NCBI RefSeq assembly: GCF_015352445.1
Contig: NZ_JADKPO010000012.1
Location: 62,001-126,000 of the forward strand
DNA: 64,000 bases
From: Nocardioides agariphilus
GTDB lineage: Bacteria > Actinomycetota > Actinomycetes > Propionibacteriales > Nocardioidaceae
Direction of reading: 5' to 3'
The notes beneath the pieces are model-generated. The model was not told the origin of the DNA and did not search any database. It saw nothing but the letters and a program-made list of their open reading frames with translations. Position numbers and translations under genes: made by a program. Shown here piece by piece: positions 1-8,714 of the stretch (within the stretch, counting starts at the first letter, position 1; each line of letters begins with the position of its first letter).

Positions 1-669
1 CAGGTCGTTGGCGGAGTCGGAGTACGCCGAGCAGCGGGCCAGGTCGAGCCCCTCGCGCTCGGCCAGAGCGGCCACCGCCTCCGCCTTGGCCGGGCCGTGC
101 AGCATGCCGCCGACCAGGCGGCCGGTGTAGACGCCGTCGACGTGCTCGGCAACGGTGCCGAGAGCGCCGGTGAGGCCGAGTCGGCGCGCGATGATGCCGG
201 CGATCTCGACGGGGGCCGCGGTGACCAGCCAGACCCGCTGTCCCTGGTCGAGGTGCAACTGGGCCAGGGCCCGGGTGCCCGGCCAGATACGGGCAGCCAT
301 CGCCTCGTCGAAGATCTCCTCGCCGAGCTGCTCGAGCTCGAGCACGGTGTGGCCCTCGATGAAGGCCAGTGCCGAGGCCTGTGCGTCGGCGACGTGGTCG
401 GGATCCTCGGACCCGACGATGCGGAACTTGGCCTGCTTCCAGGCCGCCGAGGCGATCTCGCGCGTGGTGAAGAACCGCCGTCGGTAGAGCCCCCGGGCGA
501 GGTGGAAGATGCTCGCGCCCTGCATCAGGGTGTTGTCGACGTCGAAGAACGCCGCCGCCTCAGGGTCCGCCGGAGTCGCCAGTGCGATCTCGAGATCCGC
601 CTCCGCCGCTGCCGCCTCGCCCGCCAGCTTGGAGCGGCGTTGGAGGTCGATACGACGTGGTGCGGCCAC
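1..669 (-). CDS. HAD-IB family hydrolase (SerB-like phosphatase), C-terminus cut by window edge
   Basis: Haloacid dehalogenase superfamily phosphatase, subfamily IB; substrate not known. The first 223 codons are present and the frame runs off the left edge. HAD motif I is FFDVDNTL near residues 43-50, with the two Asp nucleophile/acid positions intact. Motif II is the Thr in VWLVTAAP, the motif III Lys lies in GPAKAEAV, and the start of motif IV is the YSDSANDL segment. The start is taken as GTG at 669. A TACCCT box lies 6 nt upstream of it (complement of 676-681), which fits a leaderless transcript. It is divergent from the adenylate-forming gene, with a large palindrome between them. Family assignment is firm; the substrate is unknown. 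Confidence 0.88.
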   Translation of the reverse strand, partial: MAAPRRIDLQRRSKLAGEAAAAEADLEIALATPADPEAAAFFDVDNTLMQGASIFHLARGLYRRRFFTTREIASAAWKQAKFRIVGSEDPDHVADAQASALAFIEGHTVLELEQLGEEIFDEAMAARIWPGTRALAQLHLDQGQRVWLVTAAPVEIAGIIARRLGLTGALGTVAEHVDGVYTGRLVGGMLHGPAKAEAVAALAEREGLDLARCSAYSDSANDL

Positions 670-708
670 GGTTCGAGGGTAGTCCCCGCCGCCCCCGCCG
701 CGCCCCCG

Positions 709-786
709 CGCTTGTAACGCGGGGTTATGGCCCCTCACCAAGGGTCGCGGCACTGGGGAAGATGCCATAACCCCGCGTTACAAGCG
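709..786. repeat. 23-bp perfect inverted repeat, paired-palindrome family copy 1
   Basis: Perfect 23-bp arms (709-731 and 764-786) flank a 32-nt centre. The outer arm contains TGTAACGCGGGGTTAT. The same 16-bp outer sequence forms the ends of the hairpin at 27341-27410, but the inner stem differs there. This copy lies between divergently transcribed genes, so a plain terminator role is unlikely. It could be a mobile hairpin, a protein-binding site or a cruciform. Confidence 0.9.
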
Positions 787-850
787 GATGGGCGCGCGGG
801 GGATGTGGGGTTCCGCTTCGGGGTACGGGAGGGCGTGGAACCATGGATGG

Positions 851-2503
851 ATGTCCTTGGACATCCGTGAGGCTGGTCTTGCGGCGCCGCTCGAGCCCAC
901 CCTGGTCGCCGACCTGGTGGGGCTCGCGGCCGCGCGCGACGGGTCGCGCGACGCGTTGATCGAGACGTCCGGACGCACGTTGACCTGGGCGGAGCTGGAC
1001 CACGAGGTCGGGCGGGTGGCCACCGGACTCGGCGATGCGGGCCTGGTCGCCGGGCAGCGGGTGATGCTCGTGCTGGGCAACCGGGTCGAGCTGGTCACGA
1101 CGTACCTCGGCGCACTGCGGGCCCAGCTGGTCGCCGTACCCGTGAACCCGCGCGCCAAGGTCGACGACCTGGCCTGGATGATCGCCGACTCCGGGGCGCG
1201 GCTGGTCGTCGCCGACCAGGCGTCCGTGGCAGAGGCCAGGGCCGCGGCCCAGCTGGTGCGCGAGGCGCTGGCGGGATCTCGCGACGTGCTCGACGACGAG
1301 GTCGTGACGCGCGCTCACCAGCCCCGCCTCGTGGTGGTCGACAGCGACGCGCAGGCCGGCGAGCTGACCTACGGTGCGCTGCGTGCCGATCGGCCGCGGC
1401 CGGTCCACGCTCGTCGTGACCCCGAGACCCTGGCCTGCCTCCTCTACGCCGGCAGCAGCGACGACCGGCCGCGCGCGGCGATGCTCACCCACCGGGCACT
1501 GCTCGCCAACGTCGAGCAGACCTCCGCCGTCCGCCACTCCGACGGCACGGCGCTGATCGGAGCCGCCGACGTGGTGCTCGGGGTGCTGCCGCTGTTCCAC
1601 GTCTACGGTCTCAACGCCGTGCTCGGCGGCGTGCTCCGCAACGGCGCCACGCTCGTCCTCGTCGACCACTTCGACCCGCGCGGCACCCTCGACGCCATCA
1701 CCGCCCACCACGTCACCGTCGTGCCCGTCGCACCGGCTGTCTTCCCGCACTGGCGCGGCCTCGAGCACCTGGCGGACGGCTTCTCCGGAGTGCGTCTCGT
1801 GCTGTCGGGCTCGGCGCCTCTGAGCCAGGCGGACAGCGAGGACTTCACGGCGGTGACAGGGGTGCCGGTGCACCAGGGCTACGGCCTGACCGAGGCCGCG
1901 CCGGTCGTGACCAGCACGCTGGCCTCCTCCGCGCAGGTACCCGGCTCGCTCGGGGCTGCGCTGCCCGGCGTCGGACTGCGTCTGGTCGACGACCTCGGCC
2001 TCGAGCCGGAGCAGGGTGACCCCGGCGAGATCCTCGTTCGCGGCAGCAACCTCTTCAGCGGGTACTGGCCCGACGGCGCGGACGGCCCCGCAGCAGACGG
2101 CTGGTGGGCGACCGGCGACGTCGGGTTCCTCGACGAGGGTGGCGACCTGTTCCTCGCCGACCGCCTCGACGAGGTGGTCGTGGTGGCCGGCTTCCGCGTC
2201 TACCCGCACGAGGTGGAGGCGGTGGTCGCCGACGTCCGCGGCGTCGAGGACGTTGCCGTGATCGGCGTACCCGACGATGCGACCGGGAGCGCCGTCGTGG
2301 CCTACCTGAGGGTCACCGACCTCGACCAGACGGCGGCCGTCGTCGACGCGGTCCGCGAGCGCTGCGCTACCTCCCTTGCCGGGTTCAAGCGGCCCTCTCG
2401 CGTGGAGGTCGTCGAGGAGCTGCCGACGACCCTGGCCGGCCGGGTGCGCAAGGGCGCCCTGCGTCAGCAGGAGCGCCGGCAGGCTCTGGGGGTCTTGGAG
2501 TGA
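851..2503 (+). CDS. Adenylate-forming (AMP-binding/acyl-CoA synthetase-like) protein with degenerate catalytic motifs
   Basis: Member of the acyl-CoA synthetase/ANL superfamily, about 550 aa. The fold is complete: QGYGLTEAAPVV (A5), WWATGDVGFLDEGG (A7) and GFRVYPHEVEAVV (A8) are all present. The phosphate-binding loop, normally TSGTTGxPKG, reads YAGSSDDRPRAAMLTH and lacks the usual Lys. The A10 lysine (TGKV) is Arg in LAGRVRKGALR. It may therefore be catalytically weak, half-reactive or a pseudoenzyme. The ATG at 851 is preferred: in-frame ATGs at 788 and 803 lie in or next to the palindrome, and an AGGG-rich stretch and an AACCAT box precede 851. Its stop overlaps the next gene's start. Confidence 0.8.
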   Translation: MSLDIREAGLAAPLEPTLVADLVGLAAARDGSRDALIETSGRTLTWAELDHEVGRVATGLGDAGLVAGQRVMLVLGNRVELVTTYLGALRAQLVAVPVNPRAKVDDLAWMIADSGARLVVADQASVAEARAAAQLVREALAGSRDVLDDEVVTRAHQPRLVVVDSDAQAGELTYGALRADRPRPVHARRDPETLACLLYAGSSDDRPRAAMLTHRALLANVEQTSAVRHSDGTALIGAADVVLGVLPLFHVYGLNAVLGGVLRNGATLVLVDHFDPRGTLDAITAHHVTVVPVAPAVFPHWRGLEHLADGFSGVRLVLSGSAPLSQADSEDFTAVTGVPVHQGYGLTEAAPVVTSTLASSAQVPGSLGAALPGVGLRLVDDLGLEPEQGDPGEILVRGSNLFSGYWPDGADGPAADGWWATGDVGFLDEGGDLFLADRLDEVVVVAGFRVYPHEVEAVVADVRGVEDVAVIGVPDDATGSAVVAYLRVTDLDQTAAVVDAVRERCATSLAGFKRPSRVEVVEELPTTLAGRVRKGALRQQERRQALGVLE

Positions 2504-2754
2504 GCGAGGTGACGGCTCGCGTCGTCATGTACGGCCGACCCGGCTGTCACCTCTGCGAGGTCGCGGCCGAGACCATCGCGCGCGTCTGCGCCGACCTCGG
2601 CGAGGAGTGGGCCGAGATCTCGATCGACGACGACCCCGCGCTGCGCGAGGAGTACGGCGAGGAGATACCGGTGACGCTTGTCGACGGACGTCGCCATGAC
2701 TTCTGGCGGGTCGACGAAGGTCGGCTGCGAGCCGCCCTCGCACGCCGAGCGTGA
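2500..2754 (+). CDS. Glutaredoxin-family/thioredoxin-fold small protein
   Basis: An 84-aa single-domain thioredoxin-fold protein of the glutaredoxin-like DUF836 type. It has an N-terminal beta strand (ARVVMYGRPG) followed by the redox motif CHLC (Cys16 and Cys19), a short EEWAEISIDDDP segment and the cis-Pro region EEIPVTLVDGRR. The GTG start overlaps the stop of the adenylate-forming gene (GTGA), so the two are translationally coupled. An alternative GTG lies three codons downstream. Its place just upstream of rex fits a redox theme, but no partner can be named from sequence. Confidence 0.85.
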   Translation: MSEVTARVVMYGRPGCHLCEVAAETIARVCADLGEEWAEISIDDDPALREEYGEEIPVTLVDGRRHDFWRVDEGRLRAALARRA

Positions 2755-2780
2755 GCTCACTACTGAGCCCACTAGTGAGC
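2755..2780 (+). terminator. Candidate stem-loop after the glutaredoxin-like gene
   Basis: GCTCACTA (2755-2762) pairs with TAGTGAGC (2773-2780) across a 10-nt loop, starting one base after the stop codon. No U-tract follows, so termination is plausible but not certain. It also separates this gene pair from the rex promoter. Confidence 0.45.
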
Positions 2781-2804
2781 CTTGTCTCACGCCCTTCTTC
2801 TGGT

Positions 2805-2834
2805 TTGTTCGCACGTTCACAAAGTGCTTAAAGT
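2805..2834 (+). promoter_or_regulatory. rex promoter with overlapping Rex operator (ROP)
   Basis: TTGTTCGCACGTTCACAA (2805-2822) resembles the actinobacterial Rex operator TTGTGAACGCGTTCACAA: the right half is exact and the left half keeps TTGT. Its first six bases could also serve as a -35 element, followed after 18 bp by TAAAGT (2829-2834) as the -10. A repressor bound here would cover the -35 and spacer, fitting autoregulation of rex by the NADH/NAD+ ratio as known in Streptomyces. Confidence 0.75.
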
Positions 2835-2880
2835 GTTCGGGTCGTGCGAGCGCGTCAACTCGCCGGCTGGAGAGAGCACC

Positions 2881-3540
2881 GTGACCGCCAAAGCGTCTAG
2901 CGACAGCGCCCGGGAGATCCCCGAGGCGACCGTGGCGCGACTCCCCGTCTATCTGCGGGCCCTCGTCACCCTCAGCGATGCCGGCACCGAGACCTGCTCC
3001 AGCGAGGAGCTCGCCACGGCTGCCGGTGTCAACAGCGCCAAGCTGCGCAAGGACCTCTCCTACCTCGGCAGCTACGGCACTCGCGGCGTCGGGTACGACG
3101 TCGACTACCTGCGCTACCAGATCGCCCGCGAGATCGGGGTCACCCAGGACTGGCCCGTGGTCATCGTCGGCATCGGCAACCTCGGGCACGCCTTGGCCAA
3201 CTACTCCGGGTTCCGCAGCCGCGGCTTCCGCGTCGTGGCCCTGCTCGACGCCGATCCCGAGCGCCACCAGGAGGTCGTGGCCGGGGTCGACGTGCGGCCC
3301 TTCGACGACCTCGAGCAGATCGTGGCCGAGCAGGGCGTGGCCATCGGCGTCATCGCCACCCCGGCGGTGGCCGCCCAAGACGTCGCCAACCGGATGGTGG
3401 CCGCCGGCATCCGCAGCATCCTCAACTTCGCACCGGTCGTGCTCGCGGTGCCCGACGATGTCGACGTACGCAAGGTCGACCTCTCCATCGAGCTGCAGAT
3501 CCTGGCCTACCACGAGCAGCGGAAGGCCAACGCGTCATGA
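2881..3540 (+). CDS. rex: Redox-sensing transcriptional repressor Rex
   Basis: NADH/NAD+-responsive repressor, 219 aa, the usual length. The N-terminal winged helix (residues ~15-80) includes IPEATVARLPVYLRAL and VNSAKLRKDLSYLGSYGTRG. The Rossmann NAD(H) domain begins at VVIVGIGNLGHALANY (GxGxxGxA), with the acidic D of LLDADPE closing the nucleotide site. The GTG start is chosen for its GGAGAG ribosome site; upstream in-frame codons would run through the operator and -10. It heads rex-hemA-hemC-hemD-hemB, the order seen in streptomycetes. Likely targets here are its own promoter and nuoA. Confidence 0.95.
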   Translation: MTAKASSDSAREIPEATVARLPVYLRALVTLSDAGTETCSSEELATAAGVNSAKLRKDLSYLGSYGTRGVGYDVDYLRYQIAREIGVTQDWPVVIVGIGNLGHALANYSGFRSRGFRVVALLDADPERHQEVVAGVDVRPFDDLEQIVAEQGVAIGVIATPAVAAQDVANRMVAAGIRSILNFAPVVLAVPDDVDVRKVDLSIELQILAYHEQRKANAS

Positions 3541-3614
3541 GCCATCCCCACGAGACCGCGGTGTCCCTCCGCTTCGCTCCTTCCGCCCACGCTTGCGCGG
3601 GGACCCCGGCATGA
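3537..3614 (+). repeat. ATGA-junction insertion element, copy 1 (rex/hemA)
   Basis: Rex ends in ATGA, and hemA begins 74 nt later at another ATGA. The DNA between the two contains CGCTTCGCTCCTTCC and GCGGGGACCCC, both close to sequences in the nuoF/nuoG spacer. An ATG at 3537 opens a 25-codon frame beginning MSHPHETAVSLR and ending GTPA, with its TGA inside the hemA start. Ribosomes leaving rex could thus be carried to hemA. The matching frame in copy 2 begins [12 protein letters not shown] and ends EGTPK. Whether the peptide is made or matters is not known. Confidence 0.7.
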
Positions 3615-4909
3615 GTGTTCTGGTGGTCGGCATCTCCCACCGCTCCGCCCCCGTGTCGCTGCTCGAGCGCGTGGCCGTCGACCCCGACGGAGCCGCCAAG
3701 CTGACGCGCGACGTCGCTGCCGGCGAGCACGTCACCGAAGCTGCCGTGATCGCCACCTGCAACCGGCTCGAGATCTACGCCGACGTCGACCGCTTCCACG
3801 GCAGCGTCGAGGAGCTCTCCTCGTTGCTGGTCGAGCGCGCCGGTCGAGCGACCGAGGACCTGCTTCCCCACCTCTACGTCCACTACGACGACGGCGCGGT
3901 GTCCCACCTGTTCCAGGTGGCTGCTGGCCTCGACTCCATGGCGGTCGGCGAGGGCCAGATCCTGGGGCAGGCCCGCGAGGCGCTGGCCCGCGGCCAGGAG
4001 CACGGCACCATCGGGCCGTCGCTCAACGTGCTGTTCCAGCAGGCGCTTCGCGTCGGCAAGCGGGTCCACGCCGAGACGGCCATCGACCAGGCCGCACCCA
4101 CGTTGGTCTCGGCTGCCCTCGACCGCGTCGAGGAGGTGTCCGGGCACCTGTTCGACGGCGCCACGGACCGCAAGGCCGTCGTCGTCGGAGCGGGCTCGAT
4201 GGCCTCGCTGGCCACGGCGACCCTCACCCGTCGCGGTGCCACCGACATCGTCGTGGTCAACCGCACCCCCGACCGGGCTGTCCGGCTGGCGACCGAGCAC
4301 GGGGTCCGGGCCGCAGCGCTGGCCGACCTCGCCGAGGAGATCCAAGATGCCGACCTGGTCGTCGCCTGCACCGGCTCGACCGGTGTGCTCCTGACGACCG
4401 ACATGGTGGCCTCGCTGGCCCGCCCGCTCGACGTGGTCGACCTGGCCCTGCCCCACGACGTCGAGCCGGGCGTCGGTGAGCTCCCGGGCGTGACCCTGGT
4501 GACCCTGGCCGATCTCGCCGACGACCTGGCCGGCAGCGACGCCGGCGCCGAGGTCGACGCCGTCCGCGAGATCGTCACCCAGGAGGTCGCGGCCTTCCTC
4601 AACGCTCGTCGCCAAGCCAGCGTCACGCCGACCGTCGTGGCGCTGCGCTCGATGGCGACCGAGGTCGTCGACGCCGAGCTGGCGCGCCTGCTCACCCGGC
4701 TGCCCGACCTCGACGACGCGTCGCGCGACGAGGTGCTGCAGAGTCTGCGGCGCGTGGCCGACAAGCTCCTCCACCAGCCCACGGTCCGGGTCAAGGAGCT
4801 GGCCAACGAGACGGGCGCGGTGTCCTACGCCGCTGCGCTCGCCGAGCTGTTCGCTCTCGACCCCGATGCCGTCGACGCGGTGACCCGGCCGGGAGGCCTG
4901 GCCCCGTGA
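3611..4909 (+). CDS. hemA: Glutamyl-tRNA reductase HemA
   Basis: Catalyses NADPH-dependent reduction of glutamyl-tRNA(Glu) to glutamate-1-semialdehyde, the first committed step of the C5 haem pathway. It is 432 aa, the family's normal size. The N-terminus is [16 protein letters not shown]. The nucleophilic cysteine is Cys50 in ATCNRLEIY, and the tRNA/substrate signature is [10 protein letters not shown]. The Rossmann domain includes [11 protein letters not shown], and a C-terminal dimerisation helix region follows. The start lies at the second ATGA of the insertion element; GGGGACC upstream may serve as ribosome site. Its stop overlaps hemC. Confidence 0.96.
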   Translation: MSVLVVGISHRSAPVSLLERVAVDPDGAAKLTRDVAAGEHVTEAAVIATCNRLEIYADVDRFHGSVEELSSLLVERAGRATEDLLPHLYVHYDDGAVSHLFQVAAGLDSMAVGEGQILGQAREALARGQEHGTIGPSLNVLFQQALRVGKRVHAETAIDQAAPTLVSAALDRVEEVSGHLFDGATDRKAVVVGAGSMASLATATLTRRGATDIVVVNRTPDRAVRLATEHGVRAAALADLAEEIQDADLVVACTGSTGVLLTTDMVASLARPLDVVDLALPHDVEPGVGELPGVTLVTLADLADDLAGSDAGAEVDAVREIVTQEVAAFLNARRQASVTPTVVALRSMATEVVDAELARLLTRLPDLDDASRDEVLQSLRRVADKLLHQPTVRVKELANETGAVSYAAALAELFALDPDAVDAVTRPGGLAP

Positions 4910-5898
4910 CTCGCGCCATGATCCGCATCGGCACCCGGGCCTCCCTGCTCGCCACCACCCAGTCGCGCCTGGTCGCCGACCTCGTCACCCGGCTGCTCGG
5001 TGAGGACGTCGAGCTGGTCGAGGTCACCACTGAGGGCGACCGCAGCGCCCAGCCGCTCGCGTCGATGGGTGGCACGGGCGTGTTCGTCACGGCCCTGCGC
5101 GAGGCCCTGCTCGACGGGCGCGTCGACGTCGCCGTCCACTCCCTCAAGGACCTGCCGACCGCACCGTCTCCGGGCATCGCCCTGGCCGCCGTACCCCTGC
5201 GCGAGGACCCCCGCGACGTCGTCGTGGCTCGCGACGGCCTGACCCTGGGCGAGCTCCCCGTCGGCAGCCGTCTCGGCACCGGCTCGCCACGCCGTGCCGC
5301 CCAGCTGCACGCACTCGGGCTCGGACTCGACATCGTCGACATCCGCGGCAACATCGACACCCGGCTGGGCAAGGTCGCCTCGGGGGAGTACGACGCCGTG
5401 GTGCTGGCCCGCGCGGGTCTGGCCAGGATCGGCCGGCTCGACGAGGTCACCGAGGTGCTCGACCCGCTCCAGGTCCTGCCGGCGCCGGGCCAGGGTGCAC
5501 TGGCTGTCGAGTGTCGAGCCGACGACGACCTGGTGGCGACCCTCGCCGCCCTCGACGACGCCGCGTCGCGCGCCTGCGTGACGGCCGAGCGTGCGGTCCT
5601 GGCGACTCTCGAGGGTGGCTGCTCCGCCCCGATCGGAGCCTTGGGCGAGATCGCCGAGGGCGAGGACGGCGACGAGCTGTGGGTCCGGGCCGTCGCGCTC
5701 TCGCCCGATGGCGCCCTCTCGGTGCGGATGTCGGCCACCGGGACACCAGAAGGCGCCGCCGATTTGGGCGTACGGCTCGCACGCGACATGCTCGCCGAGG
5801 GAGCCGCGGACCTGTCCGAACCCCCAGTAATGCCAGCAGGTTTCGAGACGGGCGCTATCAGCCCCTCCTCAACCAGCGGACACGTGAGAAGGCAGTAG
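4906..5898 (+). CDS. hemC: Porphobilinogen deaminase (hydroxymethylbilane synthase) HemC
   Basis: Polymerises four porphobilinogens into hydroxymethylbilane. [18 protein letters not shown] opens the enzyme, HSLKDLPT carries the catalytic-loop region, and the dipyrromethane cofactor Cys lies in [14 protein letters not shown]. The GTG start overlaps the hemA stop; ATG at 4918 is an alternative. The last ~20 codons, after about residue 310 (from [14 protein letters not shown]), are encoded by a dispersed palindromic repeat rather than by conserved hemC sequence, so the C-terminus has been rewritten by repeat insertion. Confidence 0.95.
   Translation: MTRAMIRIGTRASLLATTQSRLVADLVTRLLGEDVELVEVTTEGDRSAQPLASMGGTGVFVTALREALLDGRVDVAVHSLKDLPTAPSPGIALAAVPLREDPRDVVVARDGLTLGELPVGSRLGTGSPRRAAQLHALGLGLDIVDIRGNIDTRLGKVASGEYDAVVLARAGLARIGRLDEVTEVLDPLQVLPAPGQGALAVECRADDDLVATLAALDDAASRACVTAERAVLATLEGGCSAPIGALGEIAEGEDGDELWVRAVALSPDGALSVRMSATGTPEGAADLGVRLARDMLAEGAADLSEPPVMPAGFETGAISPSSTSGHVRRQ
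5839..5878. repeat. Dispersed palindromic (REP-like) repeat inside the hemC 3' end
   Basis: Begins GGTTTCGAGACGGGCGCTA and ends CCTCCTCAACCAGCG, the recurring element of this window. It is translated in frame as the tail of HemC before the TAG stop. Confidence 0.85.
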
Positions 5899-5901
5899 CG
5901 C

Positions 5902-7581
5902 ATGACTCGAGGCAAGACCACTTCCGAGGCCGCCACGTCGAAGGCCCGCCCGATCGAGGCGCCCGTCAAGCGCGGCTGGCTGGCGTTCGTGGGCAGCGGG
6001 CCGGGTGACCCCGGCCTCCTGACAGTGCGGGCAGCCGACCTCCTGTGCGAGGCCGACGTGGTGATCACCGAGTCCCCCGACCACGAGGGGCTGGTCCACT
6101 CCCTACGCCGCGAGCGCACCGGCCAGACCTCGAGCGAGGCCGGCCCCGAGCTGGTCGACGGCGGGTTCGGCGAGGACGGTCAGCCGCTGACCCACGCGGC
6201 CCGCGCCAAGGTCGTGGTCAAGCAGGCCAAGCGCGGCCTGCGGGTGGTGCGCCTGATGACCGGCGACCCCTTCCTCTACGCCTCCGGCCCCGAGGAGGCA
6301 CTGGCCTGCGCCAAGGCCGACCTCGCCTTCGAGGTCGTGCCCGGCGTCTCCTCGCTGGGCTCGGTACCCGCCTACGCCGGCATCCCGCTGACCACCAAGA
6401 ACCACCGCGAGCTGACCGTGGTGTCCTGCCGCGACAAGGTCGACTGGGCCCACTACGCCGACCGCGACACCCTCGTGCTGCTCTCTGCCGTGGCCTCCAT
6501 CGGCGACATCGCCAAGCAGCTGATGGCTGCCGGGCGTTCGCCCGAGACGCCGGTGCTGATGACCCGCGCCGGCACCACGACCGACCAGACCACTGTCGTC
6601 TCGACGCTGGACCGCATCGCCTCCGACGCCCGCGCCGCGCGGATGAGCCCGCCGGCCATCACCGTCGTCGGCGAGGTCGTCGACCTGCGCGAGACGCTGT
6701 CGTGGTTCGAGACCAAGCCGCTGTTCGGCTGGCGGGTGCTGGTCCCGCGCACCAAGGAGCAGGCGGGCGCTCTCGGTCAGCGGCTGCGCGGCTACGGCGC
6801 GGTGCCCGAGGAGGTGCCGACGATCTCGGTCGAGCCGCCGCGCAACCCCCTCCAGATGGACAAGGCCGTGCGCGGCCTGGTCGAGGGCCGCTACGAGTGG
6901 ATCGCCTTCACCTCGGTCAACGCGGTCAAGGCGGTCCGCGAGAAGTTCGAGGACTACGGCCTCGACGCGCGTGCCTTCTCCGGGCTCAAGATCGCAGCGG
7001 TCGGCGACAAGACCGCCCAGGCCATCGCGGCCTGGGGTCTGCGTGCCGACCTGGTGCCGTCGGGGGAGCAGTCCGCGGCCGGGCTGCTGGCCGACTGGCC
7101 CGAGTACGACGAGCTGCTCGACCCCATCAACCGGGTCTTCCTGCCGCGCGCCGACATCGCCACCGAGAACCTCGTCGCCGGCCTGATCGACCTGGGCTGG
7201 GAGTGCGACGACGTCACGGCCTACCGCACCGTGCGTGCCGCGCCGCCGCCGGCGGCGACCCGCGACGCGATCAAGGCCGGCAAGTTCGACGCCGTGGTGT
7301 TCACCTCGTCCTCGACGGTGCGCAACCTGGTCGGCATCGCCGGCAAGCCGCACCCCTCGACGGTGATCGCGGTGATCGGTCCGGCCACCGCCAAGACCGC
7401 CGAGGAGCACGGCCTGCGCGTCGACGTACTCGCGCCCAAGCCCGACGTCGAGCTGCTGGTTGACGCGCTCGCCGACTTCGGCTCGTCGCGTCGGCTGGCC
7501 ATGATCGAGGCCGGCCAGCCGGTGGCCAAGCCGTCGGAGCGCAAGCCCGCCTCACGTCGCACCAAGGCCTCGGCCAAGTAG
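5902..7581 (+). CDS. hemD: Fused uroporphyrinogen-III methyltransferase-like/uroporphyrinogen-III synthase (HemD)
   Basis: Two-domain protein of 559 aa, the usual architecture of actinobacterial HemD. Residues ~27-265 form a tetrapyrrole methylase fold with [30 protein letters not shown] and MTRAGTT. The SAM-site element usually written RLKGGDP reads RLMTGDPF, so methyltransferase activity should not be assumed. Residues ~275-540 are uroporphyrinogen-III synthase, from [18 protein letters not shown] through [12 protein letters not shown] to [14 protein letters not shown]; this closes hydroxymethylbilane with D-ring inversion. The C-terminus is Lys/Arg-rich. It starts 3 nt after hemC and hemB follows at once. 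Confidence 0.93.
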   Translation: MTRGKTTSEAATSKARPIEAPVKRGWLAFVGSGPGDPGLLTVRAADLLCEADVVITESPDHEGLVHSLRRERTGQTSSEAGPELVDGGFGEDGQPLTHAARAKVVVKQAKRGLRVVRLMTGDPFLYASGPEEALACAKADLAFEVVPGVSSLGSVPAYAGIPLTTKNHRELTVVSCRDKVDWAHYADRDTLVLLSAVASIGDIAKQLMAAGRSPETPVLMTRAGTTTDQTTVVSTLDRIASDARAARMSPPAITVVGEVVDLRETLSWFETKPLFGWRVLVPRTKEQAGALGQRLRGYGAVPEEVPTISVEPPRNPLQMDKAVRGLVEGRYEWIAFTSVNAVKAVREKFEDYGLDARAFSGLKIAAVGDKTAQAIAAWGLRADLVPSGEQSAAGLLADWPEYDELLDPINRVFLPRADIATENLVAGLIDLGWECDDVTAYRTVRAAPPPAATRDAIKAGKFDAVVFTSSSTVRNLVGIAGKPHPSTVIAVIGPATAKTAEEHGLRVDVLAPKPDVELLVDALADFGSSRRLAMIEAGQPVAKPSERKPASRRTKASAK

Positions 7582-7583
7582 TC

Positions 7584-8600
7584 ATGAGCGAGGCGTCGCC
7601 GGAAGTGACCGGGGTCGTCGGCCCTGTGACGGGTCCGCTGGTCCGGCCGCGGCGCCTGCGCACCACGCCGGCGCTGCGGCGGATGGTCGCCGAGACCTGC
7701 GTGGAGGCGCGCCAGCTGGTGCTGCCGCTGTTCGTCCGCGAGGGCGCCACCGAGCCGGTGCCGGTCTCCTCCATGCCCGGCGTCGTCCAGCACACCCGCT
7801 CCACCTTGGTGAAGGCAGCCCACGAGGCGGCCGAGCTCGGCCTGGGCGGGGTGATGCTGTTCGGCATCCCGGAGTCCAAGGACGCCGAGGGCTCCGGTGG
7901 CATCGACCCGGCAGGCATCCTCAACCTGGCCATCACCGACGTCGTCGCCGAGGTCGGCGACGCGCTGACGGTGATGAGCGACCTGTGCCTCGACGAGTTC
8001 ACCGACCACGGTCACTGCGGCGTGCTCACGCCCGATGGCCGCGTCGACAACGACCGCACGCTTGCCGCGTACGCCGAGATGGCCCGAGCCCAGGCTGCCG
8101 CCGGCGTCGACATGGTCGGGCCCAGCGGCATGATGGACGGCCAGGTCGCGGTGATCCGAGCCGCCCTCGACTCCTCCGAGCACCAAGACGTCGGAATCCT
8201 GGCCTACTCCGCGAAGTACGCCTCGGCCTTCTTCGGTCCCTTCCGCGAGGCCGTCGCGTCGTCGTTGGTCGGCGACCGGCGTACCTACCAGCAAGACCCC
8301 GCCAACGGTCTCGAAGGCGTGCGCGAGGCGCTCCTCGACGTGGAGCAGGGTGCCGACGTGGTGATGGTCAAGCCCGCGCTCGGCTACCTCGACGTCGTAC
8401 GCCGGGTCCGCGACGCGGTCCCCGTGCCGGTCGCTGCCTACAACGTCTCGGGCGAGTACGCCATGGTCGAGGCCGCCGCCGCCAACGGCTGGATCGACCG
8501 AGAGGCCGCCATCGTGGAGACCCTCACCTCCATCCACCGCGCCGGCGCCGACGTGATCCTCACCTACTGGGCCGCCGAGGCCGCGGGTCTGCTCGCCTGA
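7584..8600 (+). CDS. hemB: Delta-aminolevulinic acid dehydratase (porphobilinogen synthase) HemB
   Basis: Condenses two 5-aminolevulinate molecules to porphobilinogen; 338 aa. The active-site lysines lie in [17 protein letters not shown] and [15 protein letters not shown]. The metal-loop segment [16 protein letters not shown] keeps two of the three Cys of Zn-type enzymes and has Asp between them, a mixed Zn/Mg-type ligand set. The C-terminal motif [18 protein letters not shown] is standard. It is the last gene of the rex-hem cluster, and a head-to-head repeat pair follows its stop at once. Confidence 0.96.
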   Translation: MSEASPEVTGVVGPVTGPLVRPRRLRTTPALRRMVAETCVEARQLVLPLFVREGATEPVPVSSMPGVVQHTRSTLVKAAHEAAELGLGGVMLFGIPESKDAEGSGGIDPAGILNLAITDVVAEVGDALTVMSDLCLDEFTDHGHCGVLTPDGRVDNDRTLAAYAEMARAQAAAGVDMVGPSGMMDGQVAVIRAALDSSEHQDVGILAYSAKYASAFFGPFREAVASSLVGDRRTYQQDPANGLEGVREALLDVEQGADVVMVKPALGYLDVVRRVRDAVPVPVAAYNVSGEYAMVEAAAANGWIDREAAIVETLTSIHRAGADVILTYWAAEAAGLLA

Positions 8601-8601
8601 T

Positions 8602-8714
8602 CGCTGGTTGAGGAGGTTGCGCTGGCAACCGTCTCGAAACCTCGTGAGTGAGCAGGTTGCCTGGCCCGTCACCGGGTTTCGAGACAGGTGCTGCGCGCCT
8701 TCCTCAACAAGCGG
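8602..8714. repeat. Pair of REP-like repeats in opposite orientation
   Basis: One copy (8602-8641) starts CGCTGGTTGAGGAGGTTGC and ends GTCTCGAAACC. The second (8675-8714) is in reverse orientation, starting GGTTTCGAGACAGG and ending CCTCAACAAGCGG. They fill the whole gap between the convergent hemB and lytic transglycosylase genes, so the RNA could fold as a bidirectional terminator. Confidence 0.8.

Noticed and set aside
725-2209. 494-aa open frame on the minus strand opposite the adenylate-forming gene
   Set aside because: Composition is rich in Arg, His and Gly as expected for antisense of high-GC coding DNA. No domain is visible, and it starts and stops inside a gene with clear family motifs.
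2782-2880. Upstream in-frame extension of Rex
   Set aside because: The extra 33 codons would run through the Rex operator and the -10 box; the GTG at 2881 has a ribosome site and matches family length.
3422-4774. 450-aa minus-strand frame opposite hemA
   Set aside because: Shadow of hemA; low-complexity Gly/Asp/Val composition and no motif.
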